A DNA stretch of 12,736 bases from Anaerolineaceae bacterium UBA6107 (GTDB taxonomy: Bacteria > Chloroflexota > Anaerolineae > Anaerolineales > Anaerolineaceae), in contig DIWL01000004.1 of NCBI GenBank assembly GCA_002428455.1, positions 1-12,736 on the forward strand, in the 5' to 3' direction. Within the stretch, counting starts at the first letter, position 1. The number at the start of each line of letters is the position of its first letter. Shown piece by piece: positions 12,717 through 12,736 of this stretch. The notes beneath the pieces were generated by a model. It was not told the DNA's origin. It searched no databases and was given only the letters and a program-made list of their open reading frames with translations. The position numbers and the translations under genes were made by a program.

Positions 12717-12736
12717 GGCTGGCTAAAAAGTCAGCC
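12717..12736 (+). terminator. Probable terminator hairpin, cut by the window end
   Basis: GGCTGGCT-AAAA-AGTCAGCC forms an 8-bp stem with one G-U pair and a 4-base loop, starting 19 bases after the YtxH-like stop codon. Any T tract would lie beyond the window, so the call is provisional. Confidence 0.5.

Noticed and set aside
1..12736. CRISPR array, insertion sequence, prophage or attachment site
   Set aside because: No regularly spaced repeats, transposase, integrase or phage genes were seen. The tRNA 3' end at 59 shows no nearby duplicate that would indicate an integration site.

Overview
The window looks like chromosomal DNA from a bacterium of moderate GC content, most likely a Chloroflexi (Anaerolineae-type) organism. 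That placement is an inference from gene content: a RecX-RNase Y pair, small YtxH-like membrane proteins, a Thr/Pro-rich lipoprotein deacetylase and a Tat-dependent flavoprotein lipoprotein. No marker here fixes the taxonomy. I see no transposase, phage gene, CRISPR array or integrase.

Layout. The left edge carries two minus-strand tRNA genes: a 20-nt fragment and a complete tRNA-Ala(CGC) with a near-consensus promoter. An intergenic region with a perfect 17-bp hairpin separates them from a plus-strand gene for a secreted, Tat-exported FAD-dependent oxidoreductase (555-2105), which ends in a strong intrinsic terminator. A second promoter then drives a compact plus-strand cluster: M24 peptidase, alpha/beta hydrolase, MFS transporter and MBL-fold hydrolase. 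The last three overlap at their ends, so they are probably translationally coupled. A polysaccharide deacetylase lipoprotein follows. A bidirectional hairpin terminator separates it from the convergent minus-strand recX-rny operon, whose genes overlap by 4 nt.

Upstream of recX lies about 460 bases with no protein gene. It is not featureless. Read on the minus strand it has a good promoter (TTGAGA, 16 bp, TATAAT), an operator-like palindrome over the -35 box, a series of hairpins (two with GCAA tetraloops), a 9-bp long-range stem, and a hairpin plus six T residues ending only 11 bases before the recX start codon. I read this as an unidentified structured non-coding RNA or a long attenuator leader. 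It is the most interesting object in the window.

The right part is plus-strand: two small membrane proteins (the first possibly leaderless), a PfkB-fold protein with an altered anion-hole motif (GEMD instead of GAGD), a PAP2-family membrane phosphatase with an additional C-terminal membrane half, and a YtxH-like small membrane protein. The window ends inside or at a terminator-like hairpin.

The genes are mostly housekeeping and envelope functions: RNA decay and RecA control (rny, recX), peptide and ester hydrolysis and transport, cell-wall glycan deacetylation, and lipid-phosphate hydrolysis. Substrates of the flavoprotein, transporter, hydrolases and PfkB protein cannot be read from the sequence.
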